Shown here in pieces: positions 1-6,391 of a stretch of 9,687 nt of DNA (position 1 is the stretch's first letter; each line of letters opens with the position of its first letter). This DNA comes from G020353355 sp050116155 (GTDB taxonomy: Bacteria; Desulfobacterota; Desulfobacteria; Desulfobacterales; JAHEIW01): the NCBI GenBank assembly GCA_050116155.1, contig JASFPE010000178.1, positions 1-9,687 of the forward strand, written 5' to 3'. The notes under the pieces were generated by a model that saw only the letters and a list, made by a program, of their open reading frames with translations, was not told the origin of the DNA and ran no database searches. The position numbers and the translations under genes were made by a program.

Positions 1-2786
1 ACGACTTTTTTACCCGAAGGCAGGCGATTCACCACCGGTTTTCCATCTGATTTTTTGACAAAGCGGAAACGCTGGATTTCCGAGGCTAAATTCAAGCGCA
101 CACAGCCAAAGGCCGCATGGGCTTTTCGAAGTTCGCCCTTTTGAAGGCTGAAATTGACATCTTTTGATCCCGCAAATGAATTGCCGGCGAGAAAAAGCGG
201 TTCATCGTTTCCAAAGAAGTGAACTTCCCAATCGACCTTGCCACTGAAAGGCCCTTTGGGGAGTTGAATGGAGAGGCCGTCGTTCCACGACGTATTGCCG
301 CCCTCTTTCCATTCGACGCCGAGATCATTCAGATCTGTTTTGGCAATGGGGACATAGTTTGCGATTGCGCTGTGATCGAAACGAACACGGTCGGGAACTT
401 CGGGCTTCTTGGCGAGCTCCAGCTCTTTGCCCTGATTTAAGTCAACATCTATTTCAAATGGGTAGTCTAATCTTTCCTTGACAACCACAACCTTAAGTTT
501 TGCAATAATACCTTGAAAGCGCGTTGATATGGATGAAGCGGAATTCATGGATTCCCGTGATGCCAGAGCACGCCCGGTTTTATCATAGGCAAATATGTGT
601 ACGCTTTTACCCCCGCGGCAGTCTACTTTGGCGATGTCTTTTTTCAGACAGCCCAGTTTGACATAAACACCGTTGCCTTTTTTGAGGCTTCCTTTTTTCT
701 CACCGGCCTTGAATTCAAATTGTTCCAAGACAGATGGTAAAATCAGGTTGAACCGGATTATGGCAGTATCGAGAGCTTTTGCCGGGGTTCCTTTTTGAAT
801 GTTCAGCGTAATATGACCGGGAAAACTACTGCCCGGCCTTAATTGGTTTTTAAATTGTTCCTCAGTTAGACGCATCACGTCATTGCCCTCTTTGGTTTGA
901 ACAGACACCACATCATAGGTGAGTTCCGCCAGAGAAGCATTTTGAAAATTGACAGGGTCTAGACTCAACGTCATATGGGGGGCATCACCGGACTCAAAAT
1001 AATTGCCCGGAAAGAGGTTTTGACTGATTACCTCCGGGATCGATTGTTGAAGTTCTTCTACATTTACAGAGGTCACCAGCTCCGGTGCATCTGTATATTT
1101 CGCTTTGATGAAACCTGCGGAGGGTTCCAGTTGCATACCCTGAGCCATGAGCTGACCGAGGGTGGCTTGGGAAATAGCCGTGAAAAAGGCGTCATCATCT
1201 TTTTCGGACCAGCTGAGTTTTAGCGCCAGGCGGTTATTATCGAACTGAATCTGTGGTCGATAGCGTGGATTTTGAATTAACGCGATTAAATTCAGAACAA
1301 TTCCATCAACATTAAAATCATCGGCATTCCCGGAACTGAGCTGTTCATACACCTTGGCACCGTTAACCCCTTTTCGGAAAAGTTGCGCATAGCTTAACGT
1401 TCTTCCGGTATCTCCCGTGAACCGAAACCCCAAGGCCAGGGCTTCAATATCTTTAAAAGGTTCGGTCATTTGAGCCAACATTCCGACACCCATGGCCGCC
1501 ATCATCGCCATTTGTGGACTTTCTTTCAGGGACGGAACATCCTGGATTTTTTTCTCCCATCCCTGCTGGAAATTATCCGGAATTCGGATGGCCAATACGG
1601 CCAAATCCTTAGGATTTTCAACCGAAGCTGCCATCCGGGCAACCTGGGTGTGCTGGAGGATCCCGGTGTTTTTTAATTCCGGCAGTAGCGATTTCGGTGC
1701 CGCAATCGCACCTTCAGCGACAAAATGAATACGATAGAGATCATAGGGAAATATATTTTGTTTATCCGCCGGTATGACCTCTTTTTTCAGCCGATACGAT
1801 CCATCTGGCATTTTTTGCAACATCGTTTGGATTGCCACTTCTTTCTTTAATCTGGTTTCAAGGCTTTTGGGCTTTGAAGGATACGCCACAATGACGGGTA
1901 AAACGGTGTGGCTTGAATCCGGAAAGAGATATAGCTGTATGCGGTTTAAATTCAAGGCGTTGATAACGGACATCGCTTTTGTGTAATGGAGATCTTTCTT
2001 GTCTTCAGGTAGGCGTTGATCGATGGACGCCAGGGCCAGTGGAACATTGATTGTGAGGTTCAGAAATGGTCTGGGAAGGTTTGTGGACTGCGATTGGATG
2101 GCCGGTTTTGTGGTCCGTTGTTCCGCAAAGCGATTTCCAAAGAGGTTTGAAAAATCCATGCCTTTGTACAAAACAGTGGCGCCGACCACGATTAGCGCAA
2201 AGACGGCGGCGATCAACCACGGCTTTTTCCATACCGGGGCCGTAATAGACTCTTCAGCAGAAGGAACTGGTTGTGTGAACGCTGCGATTTTGGGCGGATT
2301 CAAATATGCCCCGGTGCTTTTCAATTCAGATTTTTGGGAAGGGTTATTCGATGTTTTCGGGTTCAGTGATATAGCATGTCCACAGGATTTACATTTGGTT
2401 GTGGTGAGGCCTTTCGGAATTTTATTGCGATCAATGGTGTATGTTTTGCTGCAATACAGGCAGGTGATTTTGCTTTCACATGATTTCGAGTCTGTCGTTT
2501 CTGAGTGCGTCTGTTTCAGTGAAATGGTATGCTGGCATGCTTTGCATTTTACGGTTGATACGTTCTCAGGGATCTTACTTTTGTCAATCGTATATGCTCT
2601 ATTGCAATAAAGGCATTTGACTTTTTGGACAGTTGCTTTGGCAGGCGGTTTTTTCGCAACTGTCTGCCTCAGGGGCATACGTTGCCCGCAGCCTTTGCAT
2701 TTTGCCGTCGTTACCTTTGCCGGGATTTTGTTTGGGTCGATGCTATAGGTCTTCTTACATTTTGGACATGTGATTTGCATAGTCAT
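1..2786 (-). CDS. Large membrane protein with three N-terminal MJ0042-type zinc ribbons; C-terminus cut off by the window edge
   Basis: The frame is open for 928 codons and runs off the left edge. Three zinc-ribbon units use C7/C10/C30/C33, C58/C61/C81/C84 and C109/C112/C132/C135; each has the pattern CxxC, then Y-[ST]-I-D-x-x-K-I-P, then K-C-K-x-C. A Pro/Ser/Lys-rich linker follows (about 142-186), then one hydrophobic helix (about 190-207, preceded by KKPW), then more than 700 residues without further membrane segments. This fits an N-in protein with cytoplasmic zinc ribbons and a large periplasmic domain. I recognise no enzyme motif in that domain, and its function is unknown. There are two possible starts, ATG at 2786 and ATG at 2780 (MTMQ). 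An AAGG lies 4 bases before the first and 10 before the second, so neither is excluded. It is the last visible gene of the minus-strand cluster, 128 bases after the HNH gene. The ribbons suggest sensing or protein/nucleic-acid binding, but this is inference. Confidence 0.85.
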   Translation of the reverse strand, partial: MTMQITCPKCKKTYSIDPNKIPAKVTTAKCKGCGQRMPLRQTVAKKPPAKATVQKVKCLYCNRAYTIDKSKIPENVSTVKCKACQHTISLKQTHSETTDSKSCESKITCLYCSKTYTIDRNKIPKGLTTTKCKSCGHAISLNPKTSNNPSQKSELKSTGAYLNPPKIAAFTQPVPSAEESITAPVWKKPWLIAAVFALIVVGATVLYKGMDFSNLFGNRFAEQRTTKPAIQSQSTNLPRPFLNLTINVPLALASIDQRLPEDKKDLHYTKAMSVINALNLNRIQLYLFPDSSHTVLPVIVAYPSKPKSLETRLKKEVAIQTMLQKMPDGSYRLKKEVIPADKQNIFPYDLYRIHFVAEGAIAAPKSLLPELKNTGILQHTQVARMAASVENPKDLAVLAIRIPDNFQQGWEKKIQDVPSLKESPQMAMMAAMGVGMLAQMTEPFKDIEALALGFRFTGDTGRTLSYAQLFRKGVNGAKVYEQLSSGNADDFNVDGIVLNLIALIQNPRYRPQIQFDNNRLALKLSWSEKDDDAFFTAISQATLGQLMAQGMQLEPSAGFIKAKYTDAPELVTSVNVEELQQSIPEVISQNLFPGNYFESGDAPHMTLSLDPVNFQNASLAELTYDVVSVQTKEGNDVMRLTEEQFKNQLRPGSSFPGHITLNIQKGTPAKALDTAIIRFNLILPSVLEQFEFKAGEKKGSLKKGNGVYVKLGCLKKDIAKVDCRGGKSVHIFAYDKTGRALASRESMNSASSISTRFQGIIAKLKVVVVKERLDYPFEIDVDLNQGKELELAKKPEVPDRVRFDHSAIANYVPIAKTDLNDLGVEWKEGGNTSWNDGLSIQLPKGPFSGKVDWEVHFFGNDEPLFLAGNSFAGSKDVNFSLQKGELRKAHAAFGCVRLNLASEIQRFRFVKKSDGKPVVNRLPSGKKV
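2370..2774 (-). repeat. Three tandem MJ0042-type zinc-ribbon coding units, period 153 bases
   Basis: The three units cover about residues 5-37, 56-88 and 107-139 of the protein above. The first cysteines are at 7, 58 and 109, so the period is exactly 51 residues. Every unit keeps CxxC-19 residues-CxxC and the core IDxxKIP or IDRNKIP. The linkers between units differ in sequence but not in length, which points to tandem duplication of a whole 153-base module followed by divergence. Units 2 and 3 are closer to each other (both start C-L-Y-C) than to unit 1 (C-P-K-C). Confidence 0.85.
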
Positions 2787-2823
2787 AAGGCCTTGTTATA
2801 ATAAATAATTTTTGAGGTTAAAT

Positions 2824-2847
2824 TTTAGGCATTTCGACCTTTAGGCA
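2824..2847. repeat. Short direct repeat TTTAGGCA, twice, 16 bases apart
   Basis: The octamer TTTAGGCA occurs at 2824-2831 and 2840-2847, one and a half helical turns apart, in the 128-base gap upstream of the zinc-ribbon gene. It could be a pair of binding sites for that gene or chance in AT-rich DNA. I see no convincing terminator in the same gap, and only a weak AT-rich -10-like stretch close to the start codon. Confidence 0.3.
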
Positions 2848-2914
2848 CTTTGTTTGATATATCGGCTTTCAGGGAGGAAACTTGAGGGGGGAGGTTGAAT
2901 ATATTGAGATAGGT

Positions 2915-3232
2915 TCAAACGTCTGGGTTGAATTTCTTTAAATAAGCTTCCCATTCGATGGGAAGGAGTTGTTTCTTGGCATTGTTGCATTCTTTGCAGC
3001 AAGGCACCACATTTGCTTTCGAGCTTTTCCCACCGCGGGAGATGGGCACAACATGATCCATGGTGAGCTCTTTTGGAGAAGCCGGGCGTCCGCAATAATG
3101 GCATCGGCCTTTTGCCAGCCGGCGTTTCCACCATTGGGTCTCGCGAAGTTCTCTTGCCCGGTGTCGTTCTCGTTTTAGATCGTTTTCTTCCAGATCATAG
3201 GCGAACGGATGGACGGTTTTTTTTCGTTTCAT
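2915..3232 (-). CDS. Small HNH endonuclease-like protein (105 aa)
   Basis: The protein has the compact HNH fold with zinc-binding knuckles: CxxC at C44/C47, the catalytic D59-H60 in the phrase TMDHVVPISRGG, N74, and a second CxxC at C79/C82 followed by N83 and K86. This is the usual signature of small bacterial HNH nucleases, in which the DH pair and the later Asn/His hold the metal that cuts DNA. The N-terminal 40 residues are rich in Arg and Lys (KRERHRARELRE) and may bind nucleic acid. The start chosen is ATG at 3232; a TTG at 3253 in the same frame would add 7 residues. Neither has a strong ribosome site, so translation is probably coupled to the upstream ATP-grasp gene, which it overlaps by 38 bases. 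No methylase or specificity subunit is nearby, so a restriction role is not supported. Specificity is unknown. Confidence 0.85.
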   Translation of the reverse strand: MKRKKTVHPFAYDLEENDLKRERHRARELRETQWWKRRLAKGRCHYCGRPASPKELTMDHVVPISRGGKSSKANVVPCCKECNNAKKQLLPIEWEAYLKKFNPDV

Positions 3233-4070
3233 AAGCCAGACCGATACGCTCAAGCCAGGAATAAATTTCGTGGTTCAGGATACGGTAATACGCCTCTGAT
3301 CCACCCAGGCCATTGCGACCAAAAAAATAGTTAATTTCGAGTAGATATGGTGTTTCCTTTTTTTTCTCTATAGAAAAAATGACATCTACACCGGCCAAAT
3401 TGATTCCTGTTTGTTTCGAGAAACTATTTATACTGTCAATTGCTCTGAGCTGCAAATCCGGATCAGATTCGAAATCCAGTACAGCGCCTTTCGAAAGATT
3501 GGCCAGAAAACTGTCGGCAGATTCTTGGATGCGCCAGTATGATTTAATGTATTGACCGATAATGACCACCCGTATTGTCCTGTTTCGATTCGGAATGTAT
3601 TGTTGGAGCAAAAATCCGAATTGGCCCGATTGTTCAAAGGCTTCAATTTGTTGCAATCTCTCTTTTAGCGCATCCAAAGACGGTATCAGATATACAGTAT
3701 CGCCTTCACCCCCCCAATCCAGCTTGAGGACCATTGGTAATTGAAAGGGAAGCCGCTGTAATTTCTGACCATATTTACTGCGGAAGAGTGCTATGGTTTG
3801 GAATGCTTCGGTTTGCGGGTGAGGTATGTGGGTTTCGCGAAAAAGCTGAATCTGACCGATTTTGCCCGGATACTGAAATCGAGCATCATAATTTGGGAAA
3901 ATATGCTCACAATTGTCTTGCGCCATTTCATACAGGATTTGCCGGCATCCCTGGGGAAGAATAACAGCCTCTGCCGCCTTTATCGCAGCCAGATCTGACG
4001 CATTGGGATCCCGGCCGGCGCAAATGATGTTTTCGTCGGCTTCATAAATTGGATTAAAAGAAACAATCAT
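3195..4070 (-). CDS. ATP-grasp ligase-like protein, substrate unknown (291 aa)
   Basis: The C-terminal two thirds match the ATP-grasp fold of RimK/glutathione-synthetase-like carboxylate-amine ligases. K116 is followed by a glycine-rich loop (DWGGEGDTVYLI, to about 129). A strand LLQQYIP lies at 154-160, R167 sits in a strand ending IIG, an LAGVDVIF segment follows (225-232, D229), and the metal-binding E245-x-N247 lies in LLEINYFFGR. Such enzymes activate a carboxylate as acyl phosphate and join it to an amine or thiol. The N-terminal domain (1-60) looks like the usual pre-ATP-grasp domain, followed by a conserved-looking segment RFQYPGKIGQ (64-73). The tail EINYFFGRNGLGG replaces the more usual ExN-x-x-PG ending, so the substrate pocket may be unusual. 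The start ATG lies 27 bases after the pyrB stop without a clear ribosome site, which suggests an operon. The carboxylate and amine substrates cannot be told from sequence. Confidence 0.85.
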   Translation of the reverse strand: MIVSFNPIYEADENIICAGRDPNASDLAAIKAAEAVILPQGCRQILYEMAQDNCEHIFPNYDARFQYPGKIGQIQLFRETHIPHPQTEAFQTIALFRSKYGQKLQRLPFQLPMVLKLDWGGEGDTVYLIPSLDALKERLQQIEAFEQSGQFGFLLQQYIPNRNRTIRVVIIGQYIKSYWRIQESADSFLANLSKGAVLDFESDPDLQLRAIDSINSFSKQTGINLAGVDVIFSIEKKKETPYLLEINYFFGRNGLGGSEAYYRILNHEIYSWLERIGLAYETKKNRPSVRL

Positions 4071-4097
4071 TTTTAGATTGGTTAATTCGTTGAGTAT

Positions 4098-5180
4098 CTA
4101 ACGAAATTCGGCGGCGATTTTTTCCTCCACTCCAAAAATATTTGCAACCAAGGCTGCTCGAATCCACATGCCGTTCCGCTCCTGTTGCCAGTAAACGGCA
4201 CGAGGATCTTTGTCGACATCGACCTCTATTTCGTAACGGCGTGGTAACGGGTGCATGATGATGCAATGGGACTGGATCGTGGAGAGATGTTTTTTGGTAA
4301 AATGGAATTCAGGATAGACATCGATTTCTTTTGAAGGCGCCTCAGAATATTCTTTTTGAATCCGGGTCATGTAAATGGCATCCACCATCGGCATAACACT
4401 GGCAAAATCGTCAGTTTCGTGAAATTCTATGTCGTGTTTATTAAGAAACGTTTTGATGTCTTCTTTCATTCTAAATACATCCGGGGACACGAAATACAGG
4501 GCAACGTCTTTATAGTTTTTCATCAAATAGCTTAACGACCGAACCGTCCTTCCTCGTTTTAAGTCACCCACCATGGCTATTTTTTTCCCATCTAGGCCGC
4601 CGATGTTTTCAAAGGATCTCTCGAGTGTGTATATATCCAGAAGTGCCTGCGTGGGGTGCTGGTCGGGTCCGGAACCACCATTGATTACCGGAACGGGCCT
4701 GTCGGTTTGGTTCAAAACCCAGGCGGCCTTTTCGGCAAAGCCCGCTTCCGGGTGTCGAATGATGATTAAATCCACATAGCTGGCAAAGGTTCGAATCGTA
4801 TCTTCCTGGGATTCCCCTTTGACCTCAGAGCTTGTGCTGGTACCACGGATTTCCGATTCTCGCATCCCCAGAATATGGCAGGCATTCAGAAACGAGATAA
4901 ACGTGCGGGTAGAGGGTTGCACAAAGTAGAGCATGGCGCGTTTGTGGCACAGGAGCCCGCTTAATTTTCGGGCTCCCATTTTTGTGCGAGCCAGGTTACG
5001 GATCTGGTTCGCTAAACCGCACATGAAGTCCAGAAATGTTCTATCAAACTGCTGGGCAAATACAACATCAAACAGTCTTCCATTTCTTGAGAAGAAGTCC
5101 AGCTTATCGCCGACTTCAATGGCAGAAAATTCGTCCCATCCCTGGTAAATTTGTATGGTTTCTTCCTTCTGATCTTGCAT
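4098..5180 (-). CDS. pyrB: Aspartate carbamoyltransferase, catalytic chain (360 aa)
   Basis: This enzyme joins carbamoyl phosphate and L-aspartate to give N-carbamoyl-aspartate, the committed step of pyrimidine synthesis. The carbamoyl-phosphate loop S90-T-R-T93, the mobile lysine loop VKGE (K121), RHPE (R142-H143), QHPTQ (174-178), the GRTV arginine (R211), the aspartate-binding MTRIQKE (R273, Q275) and HPLPR (310-314) are all present, so it should be active and is not an ornithine-type or YgeW-like relative. It is about 50 residues longer than the E. coli catalytic chain. Most of the extra length precedes the S-T-R-T motif, which sits at 90 instead of about 52. The start at 5180 was chosen because AAGGA lies 7 bases upstream; an in-frame ATG at 5264 would add 28 residues but has a weak site and lies almost at the predicted transcription start. 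No pyrI regulatory gene is in the window. Confidence 0.92.
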   Translation of the reverse strand: MQDQKEETIQIYQGWDEFSAIEVGDKLDFFSRNGRLFDVVFAQQFDRTFLDFMCGLANQIRNLARTKMGARKLSGLLCHKRAMLYFVQPSTRTFISFLNACHILGMRESEIRGTSTSSEVKGESQEDTIRTFASYVDLIIIRHPEAGFAEKAAWVLNQTDRPVPVINGGSGPDQHPTQALLDIYTLERSFENIGGLDGKKIAMVGDLKRGRTVRSLSYLMKNYKDVALYFVSPDVFRMKEDIKTFLNKHDIEFHETDDFASVMPMVDAIYMTRIQKEYSEAPSKEIDVYPEFHFTKKHLSTIQSHCIIMHPLPRRYEIEVDVDKDPRAVYWQQERNGMWIRAALVANIFGVEEKIAAEFR

Positions 5181-5187
5181 GGCGAGT

Positions 5188-5192
5188 TCCTT
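5188..5192 (-). promoter_or_regulatory. Ribosome binding site of pyrB (AAGGA), decides the start
   Basis: AAGGA is followed by a 7-base spacer and then ATG at 5180. This is the only good ribosome site among the candidate starts of the frame, and it places the N-terminus at MQDQ rather than 28 residues upstream. Confidence 0.75.
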
Positions 5193-5273
5193 TTTGGACT
5201 TTATCATTAATATTGAATTCGCTGATGGCAACATTAACAAATCTAAAAGATTGATAGCAAGCATTATTCCATA

Positions 5274-5302
5274 TTAATAGATCCCTTGACCGATAAATCC
5301 AA
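5274..5302 (-). promoter_or_regulatory. Candidate sigma70 promoter of the pyrB cluster
   Basis: Read on the minus strand, a -35 like TTGGAT (5302-5297) and a -10 like TATTAA (5279-5274) are separated by exactly 17 bases. Transcription would start near 5267, leaving a leader of about 87 bases before pyrB. No pyrimidine attenuator (hairpin plus T-run) or PyrR-type element is evident in that leader. This is a motif match by eye. Confidence 0.4.
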
Positions 5303-5349
5303 TCTCGTTAGTGTCGTGGCTCATATGTAATTTACAAAACCCGTTTGGA

Positions 5350-5378
5350 TTATTGGAGCTTGGAATTTTCTATATTCT
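5350..5378 (+). promoter_or_regulatory. Weak candidate promoter for ogt
   Basis: TTATTG (5350-5355) and TATTCT (5373-5378) are spaced by 17 bases and point toward ogt. Each box departs from consensus, and other AT-rich alternatives exist in the same region, so this is only a candidate. Confidence 0.22.
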
Positions 5379-5380
5379 GA

Positions 5381-5407
5381 GGCTAAGCTATATTTGGATA
5401 TCTAGCC
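5381..5407. repeat. Imperfect inverted repeat upstream of ogt
   Basis: GGCTA (5381-5385) and TAGCC (5403-5407) form inverted arms. A second ATAT pairing lies inside if two bases bulge out. It lies just downstream of the candidate ogt -10 box, in the 5' leader, where an operator or a weak hairpin could act. It has no Ada-box-like feature I can name. Confidence 0.3.
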
Positions 5408-5450
5408 TGACTTTTTTAATGTGTTTATTGGATACAACAATAGGTGATCT

Positions 5451-5915
5451 ATGAAAATATTCCTAACCTACTATCAATCACCAATCGGCGTCGTTGAAAT
5501 TGTGGGAACGCGAGAGCAAATTGTGGCTGTGAATTTTGTCGACCGGGCGCGAACAGGTGATGACGATCTTCCGGCATGTGTCCAGGAATGTGTCAATCAA
5601 ATTGACGAATATTTCAAGGGCAACCTCAAGAAATTCTCGTTAGAATTACAGATGCAAGGCACCGATTTTCAAAAAACCGTTTGGCGACAATTAACTAAAG
5701 TTGCCTACGGCCAGACGGCTTCCTATGGTGAAATAGCCGCAGCAATCGGCAAACCTTCAGCGAGCCGGGCGGTGGGCCGTGCCAATGGTAGAAATCCGAT
5801 AGCCATTATCGTTCCCTGTCATCGGATTATCGGAACCGATGGTTCGCTCACCGGATATGGTGGTGGCTTGTGGCGTAAAGAGTGGTTATTACGTCATGAA
5901 CGCGAAAAGCATTGA
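5451..5915 (+). CDS. ogt: Methylated-DNA--[protein]-cysteine S-methyltransferase (154 aa)
   Basis: This suicidal repair protein moves the alkyl group from O6-alkylguanine (and O4-alkylthymine) in DNA to its own cysteine. The acceptor is C123 in the invariant motif VPCHRII (121-127). The DNA-binding helix-turn-helix is SYGEIAAAIG to SRAVGRANGRNP (91-116), with the arginine-finger position at about R110, and the family segment FQKTVWRQL (73-81) precedes it. The C-terminal LTGYGGGLWRKEWLLRHE completes the active-site loop and last helix. The short N-terminal domain begins with the usual YYQSPIG. It matches the Ogt/MGMT class, about 150-175 aa, with no fused Ada or AlkA domain. The start has AGGTGA 3 bases before ATG (AGG 6 bases before). 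It is a single gene, transcribed away from the pyrB cluster. No adaptive-response regulation is evident. Confidence 0.96.
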   Translation: MKIFLTYYQSPIGVVEIVGTREQIVAVNFVDRARTGDDDLPACVQECVNQIDEYFKGNLKKFSLELQMQGTDFQKTVWRQLTKVAYGQTASYGEIAAAIGKPSASRAVGRANGRNPIAIIVPCHRIIGTDGSLTGYGGGLWRKEWLLRHEREKH

Positions 5916-5980
5916 TGCTGGATGAATTGTCGGCTTTCCACGTCTGACGCATTAATTGCAGATGGCCCTTCATGGCTCCG

Positions 5981-6061
5981 TCACATTCTGGAAGCATGGG
6001 TCAACTCACAGCCTCGGACATCATATGAATATCTCGCTAGGGCTTCGATTTCTTCTTTCAT
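5981..6061 (-). CDS. Candidate 26-aa ORF with a strong ribosome site, possible gene remnant
   Basis: A GGAGG (6073-6069) stands 7 bases before an ATG at 6061, the best ribosome site in this intergenic region. The ORF begins MKEEIEALARYSYDVRG and ends at TGA after 26 codons. The frame then stays open for another 28 codons into the end of ogt, as if a longer gene had acquired a stop. I do not recognise the peptide. It may be a real small protein, the decayed 5' end of a lost gene, or chance. A competing 55-codon frame exists on the other strand (5922-6089) but has no ribosome site. Confidence 0.25.
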   Translation of the reverse strand: MKEEIEALARYSYDVRGCELTHASRM

Positions 6062-6120
6062 AGCGATTCCTCCGATGTTAGGCTTTTAGTGAAACCTTAG
6101 TTTTACTCCTTTTAAAACAT

Positions 6121-6137
6121 AATACATTTTTTGTATT
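6121..6137. repeat. Short perfect hairpin AATACA-TTTTT-TGTATT
   Basis: A 6-base inverted repeat with a 5-base T loop lies upstream of both the small minus-strand ORF and the plus-strand promoter. It could be an operator. It is too AT-rich and lacks the G/C stem expected of an intrinsic terminator. Confidence 0.3.
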
Positions 6138-6181
6138 AGCAAATTGCGACAGCTTGAAAAATAGATTTCTTGATCTAGATG

Positions 6182-6253
6182 TATCCTAATTTACATTATC
6201 CCTGGATATTTAACGCTTTTGTCACATACGCGCTTTTCATTTTAATTAGGATA
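6182..6253. repeat. Perfect 10-base inverted repeat bracketing a promoter
   Basis: TATCCTAATT at 6182-6191 and its exact reverse complement AATTAGGATA at 6244-6253 are separated by 52 bases. The right arm overlaps the predicted -10 box and start site, and the left arm lies about 28 bases upstream of the -35. The distance between arm centres (62 bases) is close to six helical turns, so both could be bound on the same face, which suits a looping regulator. The arms also extend by no further base, so the repeat is exactly 10. Confidence 0.6.
6219..6246 (+). promoter_or_regulatory. Candidate sigma70 promoter of the large membrane-protein gene
   Basis: TTGTCA (6219-6224) and TTTAAT (6241-6246) are spaced by 16 bases, each one base away from consensus. 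Transcription would start near 6253 and leave a 135-base leader before the ATG at 6388. Its -10 lies in the right arm of the inverted repeat, so a protein bound there would be expected to repress. Confidence 0.45.
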
Positions 6254-6334
6254 AGAAGCTGAATTTTGATATAGTAAATCTATTGGATACGGCGTCAAAT
6301 TGTTTATTAAAGTTAAAACTAGACAGGAAAACCA

Positions 6335-6391
6335 ATGCTAAGCTGTGTCTTTATCTGGGGACCGTTGCCTCAAAAGGAGTTGATTTCATGA
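6335..6391 (+). CDS. Candidate 18-codon leader ORF, overlapping the next start as ATGA
   Basis: ATG at 6335 has AGGA (6325-6328) 6 bases upstream. The frame runs 18 codons and stops at TGA 6389-6391, which overlaps the ATG of the large gene (6388) in the classical ATGA coupling arrangement. The strong AAGGAG of the downstream gene (6374-6379) lies inside this ORF. The peptide begins MLSCVFIW and has no run of one amino acid, so amino-acid attenuation is not suggested. Translational coupling is the simplest role. It may also be chance, since frames this short are common. Confidence 0.35.
   Translation: MLSCVFIWGPLPQKELIS

Larger units (their letters stand above)
5916..6387. other. Intergenic region, about 470 bases, without an established gene
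   Basis: Between ogt and the large membrane-protein gene no long frame is open on either strand. The right two thirds are AT-rich and hold the small sites listed separately: a candidate small minus-strand ORF (5981-6061), a hairpin (6121-6137), a 10-base inverted repeat (6182-6253) around a promoter (6219-6246), and a leader ORF (6335-6391). I see no clear Rho-independent terminator after ogt, no tRNA cloverleaf and no riboswitch consensus that I can name. Confidence 0.7.

Noticed and set aside
2023..2610. A 195-codon plus-strand frame
   Set aside because: It lies entirely opposite the zinc-ribbon gene, whose frame has clear CxxC repeats and a membrane helix. The antisense frame shows no domain and is a shadow.
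2841..3134. A 97-codon minus-strand frame overlapping the HNH gene
   Set aside because: It is another frame of the HNH coding region, which has an intact HNH motif. The alternative translation has no recognisable feature.
3233..3253. TTG at 3253 as the HNH start
   Set aside because: It adds seven residues before the ATG at 3232, lacks a ribosome site, and uses a less common start. It cannot be excluded.
5181..5264. ATG at 5264 as the pyrB start
   Set aside because: It has only a weak upstream site and lies almost at the predicted transcription start, while 5180 has AAGGA at ideal spacing.
5916..5980. A Rho-independent terminator after ogt
   Set aside because: There is no G/C-rich stem followed by a T run in the bases after the stop.
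5900..6061. Read-through of the TGA in the small minus-strand ORF as selenocysteine
   Set aside because: I see no hairpin of the SECIS type right after the TGA and no selenoprotein family motif, so the stop is more simply real.
5922..6089. A 55-codon plus-strand frame starting 6 bases after ogt
   Set aside because: It has no ribosome site and no recognisable motif, and it lies opposite the small minus-strand ORF with a strong site.
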